Origin: Rhexocercosporidium sp. MPI-PUGE-AT-0058
Taxonomy: Eukaryota > Ascomycota > Leotiomycetes > Helotiales
Assembly: GCA_020746875.1 (NCBI GenBank)
Contig: JAGTJL010000004.1
Location: 744,001-808,000 of the forward strand
DNA length: 64,000 bases
Reading direction: 5' to 3'
Below the pieces are notes generated by a model that worked only from the letters and a program-made list of their open reading frames with translations, was not told the origin of the DNA and made no database searches. Position numbers and translations under genes: made by a program. Shown here piece by piece: positions 44,411 to 56,197 of this stretch; positions within the stretch are counted from its first letter, which is position 1, and each line of letters begins with the position of its first letter.

Positions 44411-45952
44411 TCAGTAGAAAGCTCTCCATCTGCGCCTATTTTGCTTGATTACGTCCTCCTCGTTGTATGATCCAACATTGAGTTGGGGGAAGTCGAGAGT
44501 ATCTTTGTTGCCGCCGAGTATAAGACGAGGATCGGAGTTATCGTATTGTTTGTAAACTAATTTACAGATCTGGTACTGGAATCTTGTGTCATAAAAGTCT
44601 ACAAGCTTCTGGAGGAGTCGAAGACGATCGGCAGCGTTGTGATCTTGGTAGAACTTGAAGAATTGTATTTCCCGTAGGGCATCTTGTCGTTCAGGCAGGA
44701 CGCGACGGCGGACGACTGGTGAGGCTCTCTCAAACTGTTAAAAGAGGTGTTATTAGTGCACTAGACATTGAAGAGATTCTGAACTTCTCTTACCGAAACT
44801 GCCTTATTGAGAGCAGCCAAATTCGAAACAGTATAAACTAACTCATCATCATCTGCCACCTTCTTGCGGTAATCGAACGGCAGATACTGGAAAGGTGCAC
44901 CGGCCTTGGAGAGATAAGCCTCTGTGATCGGATTTTGCGGGCTGTTCTTTCTCAAGACTTCAAGTATCTCCCACTTTCTGGACGCCAAGTCAGGCCAAGC
45001 GGTTGTGATGATGGCTCCATTAGCACCTAGTGATTTGGCCGGACGGGACATACGCGCATCCCATTCTTTCCGAAACTCAATAGCCTCCCGAATTTTTGAG
45101 TTGAGTGCATCATCCTCCGAACTGCCCACAGCCATACTCTCCAGCTTGCTTTCCAAATCAGCAAGCGTCTCCTTGAGACGATTTTCGTTGACGGTGAGTC
45201 CCTCGACTTGACGAACGACAGCATTCTTCTCGTTTAACACTTGCGCGCATGCTGCCTGGTTGATTTCCATTATCATGTCCTGCTCCTATTACCATGTTGT
45301 CAGCTTTACGGCTCATTGAACCTGACAGGAGATAGTGCGTACCTTCAAAGCCTTCTCCGCAGCATCCAACTTTGTATGCATGGTCTGCAATTCCTCACGC
45401 TCAGAGAGCATTCGCTCCTCTTCGGTGCGGAGTCTTTGCAGGCCTGCCAAGTCTATTCTCTCCTTGCGCGTGTTCTCTCGAAGCTTTTCCTCCGCAGCCT
45501 CCTTTTCGAGGTTGAAGTTCTCCCAACCACGCTTTATCTCCATCTCTGCCAGTGCTTTCATCTCCTGAGCTTCAGTGTCCCTGGAGCTACGAAGAACCGC
45601 GATGCAGTGTTCGACAGCTAGAAACTTCTCGATGATTTCGTCTCTCTTGCGCGCAGCTTTGACTGTCATCAACGATTTGGCTGTTCAATAGACGCTTCTC
45701 CTCCGCATCATTGGCCATGACACGACGCAAATCTTTCATCCAGTCTTGGGCCATAGACAACATGCCACATATCTCATCTGCGGTCGACATCAATCTTGCA
45801 TTCTCATGTGTTAAGTATTAGCAAGCGTTTAGCACCAAATGCATATGCATTCGCCTGGGATGGAAGATGGTGAAACCTACTGCCCCTGGAAACTCTGCCG
45901 CATCGTCCTGCCTGATAGGTCTCTCACCATGTGGCAGATTAGTGGAATCCAT
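44411..45952 (-). CDS. FFDRR/IGG family protein with coiled coil (copy at 45 kb)
   Basis: Exons: 45881-45952 (MDSTNLPHGERPIRQDD...), an exon from 45802, one ending at 45343, 44794-45285, and 44411-44734. The C-terminal joins are clean (ALK-EQDMIMEI; KAVS-FERASPVV). Between 45802 and 45343 the frame changes near 45670: KRLLNSQI runs in one frame and VKAARKRDEIIEKFL in the next. A 43-base intron (gtgtca...aacag) would reconcile them; otherwise there is a frameshift. The protein has a long Glu/Arg coiled coil (RTEEERMLSEREELQTM) and the C-terminal family domain: PFDYRKKVADDDELVY, KLVDFYDTRFQYQICK, PRLILGGNKDTLDFP, YNEEDVIKQNRRRW. Unknown function. If the frame change is real the N-terminus is lost and an internal ATG near 45672 could start a shorter protein. 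Confidence 0.65.
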
Positions 45953-46861
45953 TGTAGGATTGGGGGTTTTGAGTGATGGAGAGTGCAGTGGGGAATGGAT
46001 GGCGCACTGGCGCGGTGGTGTCGAGGTGTCTGCACAGCTCCGAAGAAGGGCGCGCCGTTCGGTGGTTCGGAAATCTCCAGGAGAACAAGGCTACCTTAGG
46101 GACAAAGAAAAGAATCTAAAGGCGCCAGCGTCCGCTGGCGAGGTAGGAGGGGCAGAAGTGTACAGAAGCAAGGCGGCGGCGGTGGCAGCCGCGACGCGAG
46201 TAGGTTTTGCCGAGCGATCACAGGTGAATGCATCCAACAAAATTAGTTTGTGGCAACAGAACTGATGGAGTACTGCAATTGTAATCGAACGGAACTGTGT
46301 AGGATATTGAGTTGTGCAGTAATTTTGCGGTTTGGCTTTTGGTGATCTTGTGTTTTGTTTTCTTTCGCTTCACTAGCGTTGGATTTTGTTTGCGGTGATA
46401 GCAACGCATAACCGGCCACTTCCCATCTACCAACCTCAAGAAGACTGGCGTACCCGAAGCATTGGATCTATAAGTTTTATGCTTGAATTTGACATCGTAT
46501 TTTTCTGTGAAATCAACCATGGGAAAACGTTATCTCCACAGAATGCCACTGCGAATCAATATTTGCAGAAACTTCTTTCGGCTTTTCTTTCCCCAATCTT
46601 GTGACTGTACCGAACTTCTGATTCTGCCAGAACTTGACTCCGGCATATTACATGTCTCCAATGTTGACAGCGCTTCGAGGACAATTCAGTATGGAGAATA
46701 TCGCGTGAATGTCTGGAAATTTCTTATGCAGGTTGGGTATTTGCAGCTATAAATTACCGGAACAAAGCCACTTGTTTGAAACGTAGAAGTAGCCCACCAT
46801 ACTCATCTAGAAACAATCTTATTAACAGGCCTGGCCAAGTCTCACAGCAAACGACAATACT
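45953..46861. other. Divergent intergenic region
   Basis: About 0.9 kb between divergent lineage-specific genes. Open frames on both strands (45867-46265, 46218-46520, 46483-46752) are short and without family resemblance. Confidence 0.4.
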
Positions 46862-47884
46862 ATGGCTCCACATTCTTCCAAAGGAGCATGCCGCTCGAGT
46901 TTATCGAAGAAGGATTCCGAAGACAAAGACAAGGGCAAGGATAAGCAGTCGCGCTACCAAACCACTGGCGACTGGAACTCCAGGAGGCCCATCCCTGAAG
47001 TAGACGAATATGCCAAATCATCATCCCGAAAAGAGAAGTCGGTGCTAAACAGTGCTTTTTTTAAAGACGAAAGCCGCGTCCCACCTTCACATACTCCACC
47101 AGAGCATGATGTTAAGGACCCTAAAAAGTCTAAGCATGAAATTCAGAGCAAGAAGTCATCGACTAACTACAGTCATCGTGAGTCTAACAAGTTCACGTAG
47201 TCGGACCCACACGCCAAGCCTCCCATAAGATATGAAGACCGACCAGGGCAAAGCAGCAGACAAGGAAAACCTCAACCAAGGCATAAGTTCAAGACAGCTT
47301 TCACCAACCCAAAGGATATTGAAATGGCTGAGAAGCAAACCAGAATCGCAAGTCTGAAGCCCGCGGAACGAATAAAGCAAGAAGAATGGGCTCAAGAAAA
47401 GCTACAAATTCATGGAACCTGCCCCGCAGGATTTTCTTGGTGGGAATACAATGATGGGGTAAACACCAATGGGCGGAAGCTGCTTGGCTATCGCTGCTTT
47501 GGTGGGAATCACTTGGTCACGCATGAGCTCCTGGCTGCTGGAGATGGAGGCTGCTATGTGCGATCTGTACCTACTCTGATTCGTGGTATGTTCTCGGCGT
47601 CAGCCGTCCCAGTCGCACCAAGTGTATCCGGCATGCCCGGTGTGCCAAATGGGTATGGCATGCCTCAAATGTTCCCGGGTGTGTATCCAGCACCTCATGT
47701 AACACAGGCACCTCAGGCATATCCCCAGCCGGACCCACAAACCCAAGGTGATGTATGGCACGGTCCTCAGTATATGGAACTTGGTGTACAAGAGTCTCTC
47801 GCTACTCGTCGTGCGGCAATGGGGCCTATGAAGCCTGTCATTCAAACGAAGCCACCTCCTTGGGCTAACCTCCCGGGACGATAG
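46862..47884 (+). pseudogene. CPxG-GYRC-VTHELL module protein, one module, interrupted by a stop
   Basis: The frame from the ATG at 46862 meets TAG at 47198-47200 (NKFT then stop) and continues uninterrupted in the same frame to 47884; the full length would be 340 residues. The N-terminus is disordered and Lys/Ser-rich. After the stop comes the module: AEKQTRIASLKPAERIKQ, EEWAQEKL, CPAGFSWWEY, LGYRCFGGNHLVTHELL, DGGCY. A Pro/Gly/Met-rich low-complexity region (VPNGYGMPQMFPGVYPAP) and MGPMKP follow. No intron with proper length and phase removes the stop. A protein of 186 residues from the ATG at 47324 would keep the entire module, so this may be a shortened functional gene. It pairs with the next gene downstream. 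Confidence 0.6.
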
Positions 47885-48204
47885 CACACTCAATGAATAG
47901 CAGCAGGGTTAGTCTGTAGAGCAATATTTCAGCATGATTGGATGGACTTCGAGTGGGTGCAGAAAGATCAATGAGATACCGTTGACTCAAAATCCAAAAT
48001 TACTTATATTGCATTCAACCGACCTTCAGGTGAGTGAACGAGGAAAAATAACGGTCATGATATGACTGTTGTCCTAAGTCCACCATTGCCCATTCTATAA
48101 ATCTTCTCAGACTTCTCAAGTGAGTATTAACCTAAACACCACTCCTCGTCAGTGCAACCGAGCCTTTCTGACCACATACTACTTACACGCCCAAGAGCAA
48201 GGCC
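47885..48204. other. Intergenic between the two module genes
   Basis: Promoter of the second module gene. No coding signal. Confidence 0.4.
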
Positions 48205-49656
48205 ATGTCTTCCTCACGTCGGAAACACCATCAAGACTCAAGCTCTGGACCACTGACAAGCTCCAGAGACGAAAGACCATCCCACTCTAGACACGAAGTC
48301 AACCCCCTGGCTGGTTGCAACACCCACGTCCCAGGATCTGTCTATCGCCCGCAACAACTACGAAGCTCAGAGGCTTTCCTCGACAAAAGCAGAGTCCAAC
48401 CCAACCAGTCCGTACTCCCGTCCGCCAACTTTCGGGATAATACAAAGATGGTATCGGCGTACACCACGCCAGAAGATGTTAAGATGGCCGAGAAGCAGAG
48501 AAACTACAAAAGCTTACCCCCAGCCAAGCAGCAAGAGCAAGACAAGTGGGCCCAACAGAAGCTTATAATGTATGACAACACATGTCCCATGGGCTTCGGC
48601 TTCGTCCCTCATTACCAGGTGGGATACGAGGGATATAGATGCCAAGGCGGTACACATCTAGTTACACATGAGCTTCTAGCGGAAGGTAAGGGAGGGCTGT
48701 ATACAATTGACGGGCGGGTTCGAGGCGCCATGGGTCAGTTTTCAAGGGGTCAGAAAGCGTCCTCGACAGCGTGCGAGAACCCACCGTGGTTGGGACCTAT
48801 GTATAAGGGACCAGATGGACGCCACAATGCCGCTGTACCAGGAGGTCCTTCGGTCGGTATACCGTATTTCATGGGTTTTGGCGTGCGCAGTCGTGGTGAG
48901 ATGCAGGATCCTAGTATATTACCAGGCTATGGTGGTGAGAACAGATCATCCCCCTTGCTTGATAGTAGGTACTTCAAGGACGGCTTAAATGCGGGCCCAA
49001 GCAACACTCCGAAGAAACCTACTCCTTCGTCTTCCAAAGAACACCCAGAAATTATTCCAGTATCCTACATGCCAAGCCACGGTGGTAAAGGCGCGCCCGA
49101 TGTTAAGACGCATCCTAGGGAAGGAGAAACGGACTTGACAATCTATGCTAAGCCCGGCGCCCACAATTATGACAGAGGCTACATGGAGAGCTTCACCACG
49201 TTCCCATACACCATGGTCGGCAATCCCAAGTACCGAGCAAATTACAGCACTATTCCGCCACAAGATAGAGCCATGGCCGAAAGGCAGCTTCGCATCGACA
49301 CCCTTAACCCAGCCGAGCGCGCCATCCAGAAGCAATGGGCGAAAGGCCAACTCAAGCGAGGGGAGTTTTGCCCACAGGGATATAGTTGGTGGACGTTCAA
49401 GACAGATGAGCCGTCCCTTGATGGGAAAAAGATAGATGGGTATCGCTGCTGGGCTGGCGGACACATGGTGACGCACGAGCTGCTGGTGGAGGACAAGGGG
49501 AAGTATTATAATCGGCAAGTTGACAGATCTAACAAGGACATGTGGTATGGGCCAATGTTTCCGAAAATTTTAAACGGTGGTGGACCGAAAGAACGTGGAG
49601 AACCAAGGTGGAAGAAGGATCCTAATTTCGTTTGGGGGGGTTTGGTCAGGCAATAG
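48205..49656 (+). CDS. CPxG-GYRC-VTHELL module protein, two modules, uncharacterised
   Basis: Intronless, 483 residues. A disordered N-terminus (MSSSRRKHHQDSSSG) without signal peptide precedes module 1 (about residues 95-170: AEKQRNYKSLPPAKQQ, DKWAQQKL, CPMGFGFVP, EGYRCQGGTHLVTHELL, KGGLY, then PPWLGPMY). A Gly/Pro/Ser-rich linker follows, then module 2 (about 350-455: AERQLRIDTLNPAERA, KQWAKGQL, CPQGYSWW, DGYRCWAGGHMVTHELL, DKGKYY, then WYGPMFP). The same module occurs once in the gene just upstream. Invariant features are two Cys, a His before VTHELL with a second His within it, and paired aromatics. They suggest a small fold held by metal or disulfide; that is inference. No known family recognised. 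Confidence 0.75.
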   Translation: MSSSRRKHHQDSSSGPLTSSRDERPSHSRHEVNPLAGCNTHVPGSVYRPQQLRSSEAFLDKSRVQPNQSVLPSANFRDNTKMVSAYTTPEDVKMAEKQRNYKSLPPAKQQEQDKWAQQKLIMYDNTCPMGFGFVPHYQVGYEGYRCQGGTHLVTHELLAEGKGGLYTIDGRVRGAMGQFSRGQKASSTACENPPWLGPMYKGPDGRHNAAVPGGPSVGIPYFMGFGVRSRGEMQDPSILPGYGGENRSSPLLDSRYFKDGLNAGPSNTPKKPTPSSSKEHPEIIPVSYMPSHGGKGAPDVKTHPREGETDLTIYAKPGAHNYDRGYMESFTTFPYTMVGNPKYRANYSTIPPQDRAMAERQLRIDTLNPAERAIQKQWAKGQLKRGEFCPQGYSWWTFKTDEPSLDGKKIDGYRCWAGGHMVTHELLVEDKGKYYNRQVDRSNKDMWYGPMFPKILNGGGPKERGEPRWKKDPNFVWGGLVRQ

Positions 49657-50302
49657 GCAGACTTTCTGTTCTGCTTGTTGCTAGGAATTATTGCTTCTCG
49701 TATTCTAGAAAATTGATAAAATACCGTTGAGTCATAAACTACTGTCTAAGAGCTGCCTTAGATGGAGATTTGTCCTGTTTTCATGTTTGTGTTTACCTAT
49801 ATGGATAATCATTCTTTCCACGAGATCTAACCCCTTTTATTAACCGAGCTCTGGAACCATGGACCGAGCGGAAAGTACACCCTGCGATGCAAGCATACCT
49901 GGCATGGTAATGAGGGATACCAGAAATGCGTGCTCTGCAGAAATGCGCACCCGAGCATGTACCTGGTACTTACCAAGCAAGCTCTCATCATCACAATAAA
50001 CGCAACTTCAAATCTTAGGATTCAAAAAAAGCCTGGATACTAGGATCTCTGCATTGTTTGCCCACCCATACACCAGAACTACCAGCACAAATCAAGGAAA
50101 GAGTTTCCCATCCCGCAAACTATGCTTCCCCCACAGAAAAAAAGAAGACGCATCAAAACCCAAGCAGTCAGGCCGCTTTGTACTCCGCCCAATGCACGTG
50201 TTTTCCGCTAATATTCCTCTACCCATCCATTCCTGCCATCATATCTCTATAATCTCATCTCATCTCATGACTCGTTTGGTCATTCGGTATGTATTGTATG
50301 CT
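49657..50302. other. Intergenic between convergent genes
   Basis: 3' flanks of the module gene and of the SepH kinase gene. Plus-strand frames near 50054-50308 are not protein-like. Confidence 0.4.
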
Positions 50303-53300
50303 TCATGACCATTTGATGTCCCCACTCGGCTGCCGTGTTCTTCGTTTCGAGTGTAATTGCGGCGCTGTGCCACTCGTTGCAGGTGATGCCCCAGAGCGGG
50401 ATTGTTCTCTCGTAATGCGGATACCGTTTTCTCTCCTACTAGATGTGGGTGCTGACCCAGAGTCGTCTCCAACAGACATTGTGGCTAGTGAGGATCTTGA
50501 TCCCCGTAGCATAGATGTGCGAGGTAGTCTGCTCTTGCTCATAGAAGAGCTGCTTGCAATCTCCGCGCTGGTTCGACGAACCATCTTTGGACCGTCTCTG
50601 CTTGCAGGCCGGTAGAGTATCGATTCACTGCTACCGGACGGTACAGCGATGCGACGTGGAGTGACGCTTGCTTCTACGAAAGATGGCTGTGATGCGCGGC
50701 TCACATGGGTTGGTGTGATTGGTGTTGATTGACTGTGGTAAAGTGACGGAGGAGTGAAAGTCCGCTTTATTTGACCGGTTCTTGGTCGACCTCCACTTCC
50801 ACTCTCTGAGTCTTTGTCCAAGTTGGCTTTTACAAGCTCGCTTGCCATATTTCGTACCAGGACAGCGTTGTCGTTTTCTGCTAAACGCTGGATGGCCTCG
50901 AATAAGCCGTGGCTTTGGACATTCTCAGCTTGCTCATCGCTCGGATCACATATACTGCGAACGATACGCAGCAGATTCAAACGCACAACTGCCTTCTTGT
51001 GGTTGAGCTTCTGGAGAATACCGGAGAACACATCAGTTCGAGCAAGTGAAGCTGCGACGGGCGAGCTAAGTCGCAGCAACTTTTGCAAGGGCTCGAGAAG
51101 GTTATAGTCAAAAGCACTGGCCCTCGGAGCGTTGAAGCACTGAACTATCGCTTCGGTGAAGTTGCCTTCGAGCAAGCATTTCTCCACTTTGGCGGTCTCT
51201 TCTTGGAGCCTGTGATTGATTAAGGAATGGTCTCTTGCAAGGGAAGTAGCAACTTACCATATGAATATGGCATCCAAAGCAGTGACCTGCCAGTATTGAT
51301 CCTCCAATAAGGAAACGTAGAATTGCAGCCCCTTATTCTGCCACAAATACTTTCTTCCCACCTTTCCGGAATGGGCCATGTCGCACAAAATGGGAAGTGC
51401 GAATTCCTTCGGTGGTCTCTTGGTCTTCATGATCTTGAGCAGCAGTGGGATTATGTTGTTGATCGCTGCATCCTCTTGTCGTACCTTGCTGAGTCGACAC
51501 AGGTTGTACATTGTATTCAAGACCTGATTTGAGATCTCTCGGAAATGTGCTGTGTCTTTTTTCATGCTCGAATTTAGAAGATCAATCAACAACTCAATAG
51601 CATTTGCTGAATGCAGACTATCGAGTGTGGTTGACAACATAGACAAATTCTTAATGAACTTGAGCATGGTGATCTGGTGAACAGGAGTCATCCTTCGAAG
51701 GTCTTTTAAAACGCCTGAATTTGGTCAGCAATACTCGTTGAAGCAGGAGAAAATGCCATACGTTTGAGGACAACACGATCTGCCACAACTTCCTTGACAT
51801 AATTCTCTGCTTGGGAAAAGAGGTAAAATATGTTCACGATACGCCCCTCGACAAGTTCGGAAAGCTCGTCATCCTCATCAAGGACACGGTCCAGGACCAG
51901 CGCCAGGGGGGACAGGATCTTACTTCTCGAAAAGATTCGACAGAAGTCATTCTTGGGAGTCGGGCCCTGTTCTTCTTAGTCTCCGTTTGTAGTAAACGGA
52001 ACGCGAAAACTTCAACATACCTGGAGCTCGAAGACATTCCAAATTCCATTCACGCCAATCAGTACCAGGTCTCTCGCTTCATCGTAGTCCTCATCCAAGA
52101 ACTCGACGAGGACATTGAGACCACCAGCGCTAACGAACATCTGCAAAGTCAGCGTCGAGGTTTGGTACATCTGCCGTACAAATGCAGCTGCTTCAAGTCG
52201 GATCTCATTCGAATATTGTCTGGCGGCGAATTTTGTGATGATCGGAATCCCACCAACGAAACAAAGATTTTCTTGTATTTCCACATCGTTCAAGATGATC
52301 TGGCGCAGGTTAGCATTTTCCACGATTATGACCAGGGAATCTCATACTGTGTTGACCACCTTAAGCAGCCGCAGTATCATGCTTTGGCGGCTCTTGACGG
52401 TACAGGGCTCAAGAATTTCCAGAATAGGAAGCATGCCATGGGCGCTGATTATCATGGCCTTTGCATCGTCCGATTCGTACAAAACATCGAGCTAGGGACA
52501 GTCAGATCCGATTCGTCAGTCCCAACAATCAGAACTTACAAGTTGCTCAGATACATCTGAAATGGTATCATGTTCTTCAGTCACCTTCAGAGAGCTCACC
52601 AGGCCCTCGACCAAAGTGCATAGCCTTGCATGCTTATCTCGAGCAATGTTCGCTTGCAGATCCATCTCGTCAAAGCCCTGCTCAAGTGATGCAAATGGAT
52701 CATCCTCGTCGTCCTCATCACCAAGCCAGGAGTTATTGGAAAGTTTCGAGTGCAACATCAGTGCTCCGACACCATCTTCCGAACCTCTATCACTCTCGTC
52801 TTTCTCGACAATAGCGCCCTCCTTGCCAAATATGTCGGAGAAATCTTCATCATCTTCATCTTCTGCGTACCGCTGTATCTCGACCGAAGATCTAGTCCGT
52901 CGCATCGCTTGCTCTGCGGCTCGAGGAGCAGCTTTCCTTCGAATACTTCCGTTGATATTAGTGACAGGGGACTGAGCGGAGCGGGGAAGGCTTGTAAGAT
53001 CTGATGGGTGGAAAAGCTTCGGCGACAGAGCATCGTCCTTGGGGTTTTTGTCAGTGAAAGAACTTCCGCATCAAATCTCAATCTTACCTTGATAATACTT
53101 AGTCTCCGATCAAAGACACTATCATTATCTATAAACAGGTCTGAATAGTCCTCAACAGATTGTTCTCGGTACATCGTTGCCGGCCTTTCTGGGAGAGCAA
53201 ATTTATATTCTGCTTGAGCTTTCACAGGTGACTTTGGCCGAGGGGGTTCACTCCTGGATGGCTTTCTCGACTGAGGTTTCAGTGCAACTGCAGGCTTGAT

Positions 53301-55124
53301 ATCTTGTGTGACGACAATGGGTTTGATCCGGTATGGCCGGATTGTTTCAAGCTCATGGCTATCCGGCTCGATCACCTTTCTAGGCCCCTTGATAGTGATC
53401 AGGTCACCCTCAAAATTATTGTCCCAATTATCATTTTCATCATTGGTTATGTCGAATGACGCAAAAGCTTTGAGGCGATCAGAAGAAAACATCCCACCAA
53501 AGTTATCGTGTGGCTTGAACTGAGGCAGATGAAGCGCACTCGGTGATATCGAGGTTGCGAAATCATCGTCCCAATTGTCGTCCTCTAGATCTAGTGTTAA
53601 CGTCCACATCTAAAAGCATTCCTGAAATATTCAGAGTTTTTTGAGTTCACATACCTGTAGTCTCTGGTGACCGGAATGCCTCCGCTTGAGTTTTTGGCTT
53701 AGCTAATGAAAGTGGGCCTTTTGCAGGAGTAATTAACCCAGCAACCTGTTGGTCATTATGGATATTCCGTAAAGGAGGGTCTCGTCTCGCGGGCAAAGGG
53801 CTTGCAACGGTCGACCTGGTTGATGCACGAAAAGAGCCTGGGCCGGTTGGCGATTTTAAGGCTTCATTCCATTGCTTGACCTCTTCAACAGCTTCGCTAA
53901 AGTTGGCGGGTGGTTTAGCCACGGGAGCATCTGTTCGCCGAGAACCTACGATCCAGGCATGCTTGAGGAGTTTCCTGGCTGATACTCTCAAGTTGGGATC
54001 TTTTTGGAAACATTGCATAAGAAAATCTCGAGCGGCCTTCAGAAATTAGTACTAGATGGGGGCTATAGCGACCAGGCCTTGACTTACTGGGGAGACTCCC
54101 TCCGGCAATGGTGGGTGGTCATCATTGACGATGGCGAAAAGAGCTGGCATGGGAGCCAACTTGTGATACGGGGGCTTGCCCTCCAGAAGCTCAATGACCG
54201 TGCAGCCCAAACTCCATATATCAGACGCAGGTGTTGCGCCGGATAGCTGAATGATCTCCGGGGCCATCCAATATGGGGTTCCAACTACTTGTGCTTCCTT
54301 GTCTGCGCCAGCGAGTGTACTTGTTGAAACTCCAAAATCCGCAAGCTTGACCTTTCCATCCTTGGTTGTAAGAATATTGGCTCCTTTTATGTCTCGATGT
54401 ATAACACCTTGGTCATGGAGGTACTGAAGTCCGAGGAGTATTTGGCCCATGTAGACTCCAACGAGGTTCTCGGGAAATTTGCCATAGCTCTTACATATCG
54501 AATGTAAAGATCCATTTTCGCAGTACCTATGCTCCTGTTAGTAAGAGGTCAGAAGAAGATGTTCCGCCAAGGCTTACTCCAATATGATGTTCAGACAGTC
54601 GGTCGACTTGACGAAACCTAAATACTTGACGATATTGTCATGCTAATGCAGGTCAGTGTTCCGTCCAGCTTAGTCCATCGAGACTATCATCACTTACATG
54701 CAGGTTTTTTAGGAGGTCGATTTCGGCCTAGAAACACATGTCAGACCCCATGTACTCCCACAACTCGGATTTTCCTACCTCGATCATCCGCAGTTCGCTC
54801 TTCGGTAGGTCTCCGAGCTTGATCTGCTTGACTGCCACAGCTTCCCCAGTTCCCCAATTGAATGCCTTGTAGACAGATCCAAAAGCTCCCTTGCCTAAAC
54901 ACTCTCCTAGACGCTGTCCCTAGTATAAGCAGTTGTCCTGTCCTACTACCACAATCGTGACCTACATAGTCCTTCAGCCCTGGATCTTGAACCGCCTTGT
55001 CTTTTCCCGCTCCGCCATCTTTTCTCGGTGTGCCTGGTGTCCTCTCTGCTTTGCCATGCCCATTACCAGCCCCTGATCTGCCATTTGCCTGCCGATCTGA
55101 CGAAGATGGAGGATGGGCGCCCAT
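50303..55124 (-). CDS. sepH: Septation protein kinase SepH/Cdc7 (SIN pathway Ste-like kinase)
   Basis: Thirteen exons: 54966-55124, 54779-54919, 54698-54727, 54578-54642, 54088-54526, 53655-54036, 53088-53590, 52540-53037, 52348-52491, 52021-52299, 51762-51966, 51258-51714 and 50303-51209. All join in frame, encoding 1402 residues, close to Aspergillus SepH. The N-terminal kinase has the glycine loop LGKGAFGSV (61-69), VAVK with Lys84, IHRDIKGAN near 174-182, DFG at 195-197, GTPYWMAPE and [15 protein letters not shown] disordered acidic middle carries paired repeats ([22 protein letters not shown]). The second half is armadillo-like helices ([33 protein letters not shown]), then a Ser/Arg-rich tail. 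SepH acts in the septation initiation network at spindle pole bodies to trigger septum formation. One exon is only 30 bases. The middle-region junctions are less certain than the kinase ones. Confidence 0.93.
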
Positions 55125-56197
55125 GGCCGATGTCGAGGCCCAGGAATGGGTTTCAACGGAGGGAGAGAGGAGGTCGAATGCTCTGGCAGATAGAGGATCT
55201 CATCCCAGACATCGATGCTCACGTTGTGGACCAGGTCCCCGTTTCGAATCGCGGAATATCGCGGGGTTCGAAGGAGGGTTATTGCCTAGGTTGTCTTGTG
55301 TATATGGCGGATCCCGGTCTGGTCTGCGGAAGCTGGCGAGCGGACGGCGGAATTCACAGTCAACAATGGACGGACGTTGTTGATGGGCAGACGGTGAGTT
55401 CTATATCGGCGGCGCAAATGCCACATTCTCTGCCGCAGTGCTGCCGTGTCAAATGTCTGTCTGGAAAGGGAGGCTTATTATTAGTGCAGTGTAGTGCAAT
55501 AATGCAGTGTTCACAATTCATGGAGCGAAATTGGCAATGTTCAAAATGACAAACAAGCCGCTGCTAGGATGCGCGTAAGGCTGAAAGTCTAGGATCTGGA
55601 TCGCGACTCCCAACGAGCCACTGCATTGGATTTGCTCAGGCCCGCCTCGGAATACGTGTTTCTTTTTCTGCTTCTGGCGTCTGCATCGGGCCATGCGCTC
55701 TGCCTTCTTTGTAACCAATCAACAAAACTATTGTTCTCTCAGAAGTCTGATGAAGTCTGGTCACTGGTGGCGGTTATCCTGTACGTCAACCATACATATA
55801 ATGCGGGTCCCTGTCAGCTTTATTCGCGCCCTGATATGCAGGTTCGAGTTCAGATCACAGCAAATCGGGTTGATCAAGTATCCATAATAAAAGCAGATTC
55901 CATTTCTCGTCAAAGACAATGCGATCTTCTGAAAGTGATCGTCGTAGAGACACAATCGTTAGCCATCCGTGATCAGAACGATCCCCCACCTATAAACTCC
56001 AGCCATGAATCCTATCCGTGATTCCAGCCTTTGAACGCCAGTAATGCTCAAAATCCCTAGGAAAATGGCTCTAAGAGCTTTTGAAAATAGTAGAAACAAG
56101 CTATGGTACAACAACAAGTGGTATCATACACATTTGAAAATGCGGCATGTTCGCAAGAAATTTTGTAGAATGAGATCCCCCATTCGGTCTCTGCTGT
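55125..56197. other. Intergenic region upstream of SepH
   Basis: About 1.1 kb holding the kinase promoter and leader and the 3' flank of the next gene. Plus-strand frames (55028-55549, 55626-56021) are antisense or not protein-like. GTGCAGTGTAGTGCAATAATGC-like low-complexity sequence lies near 55480-55510. Confidence 0.4.

Noticed and set aside
51811..52560. 249-codon plus-strand ORF
   Set aside because: Antisense to exons 8-11 of the SepH kinase gene, which splice cleanly.
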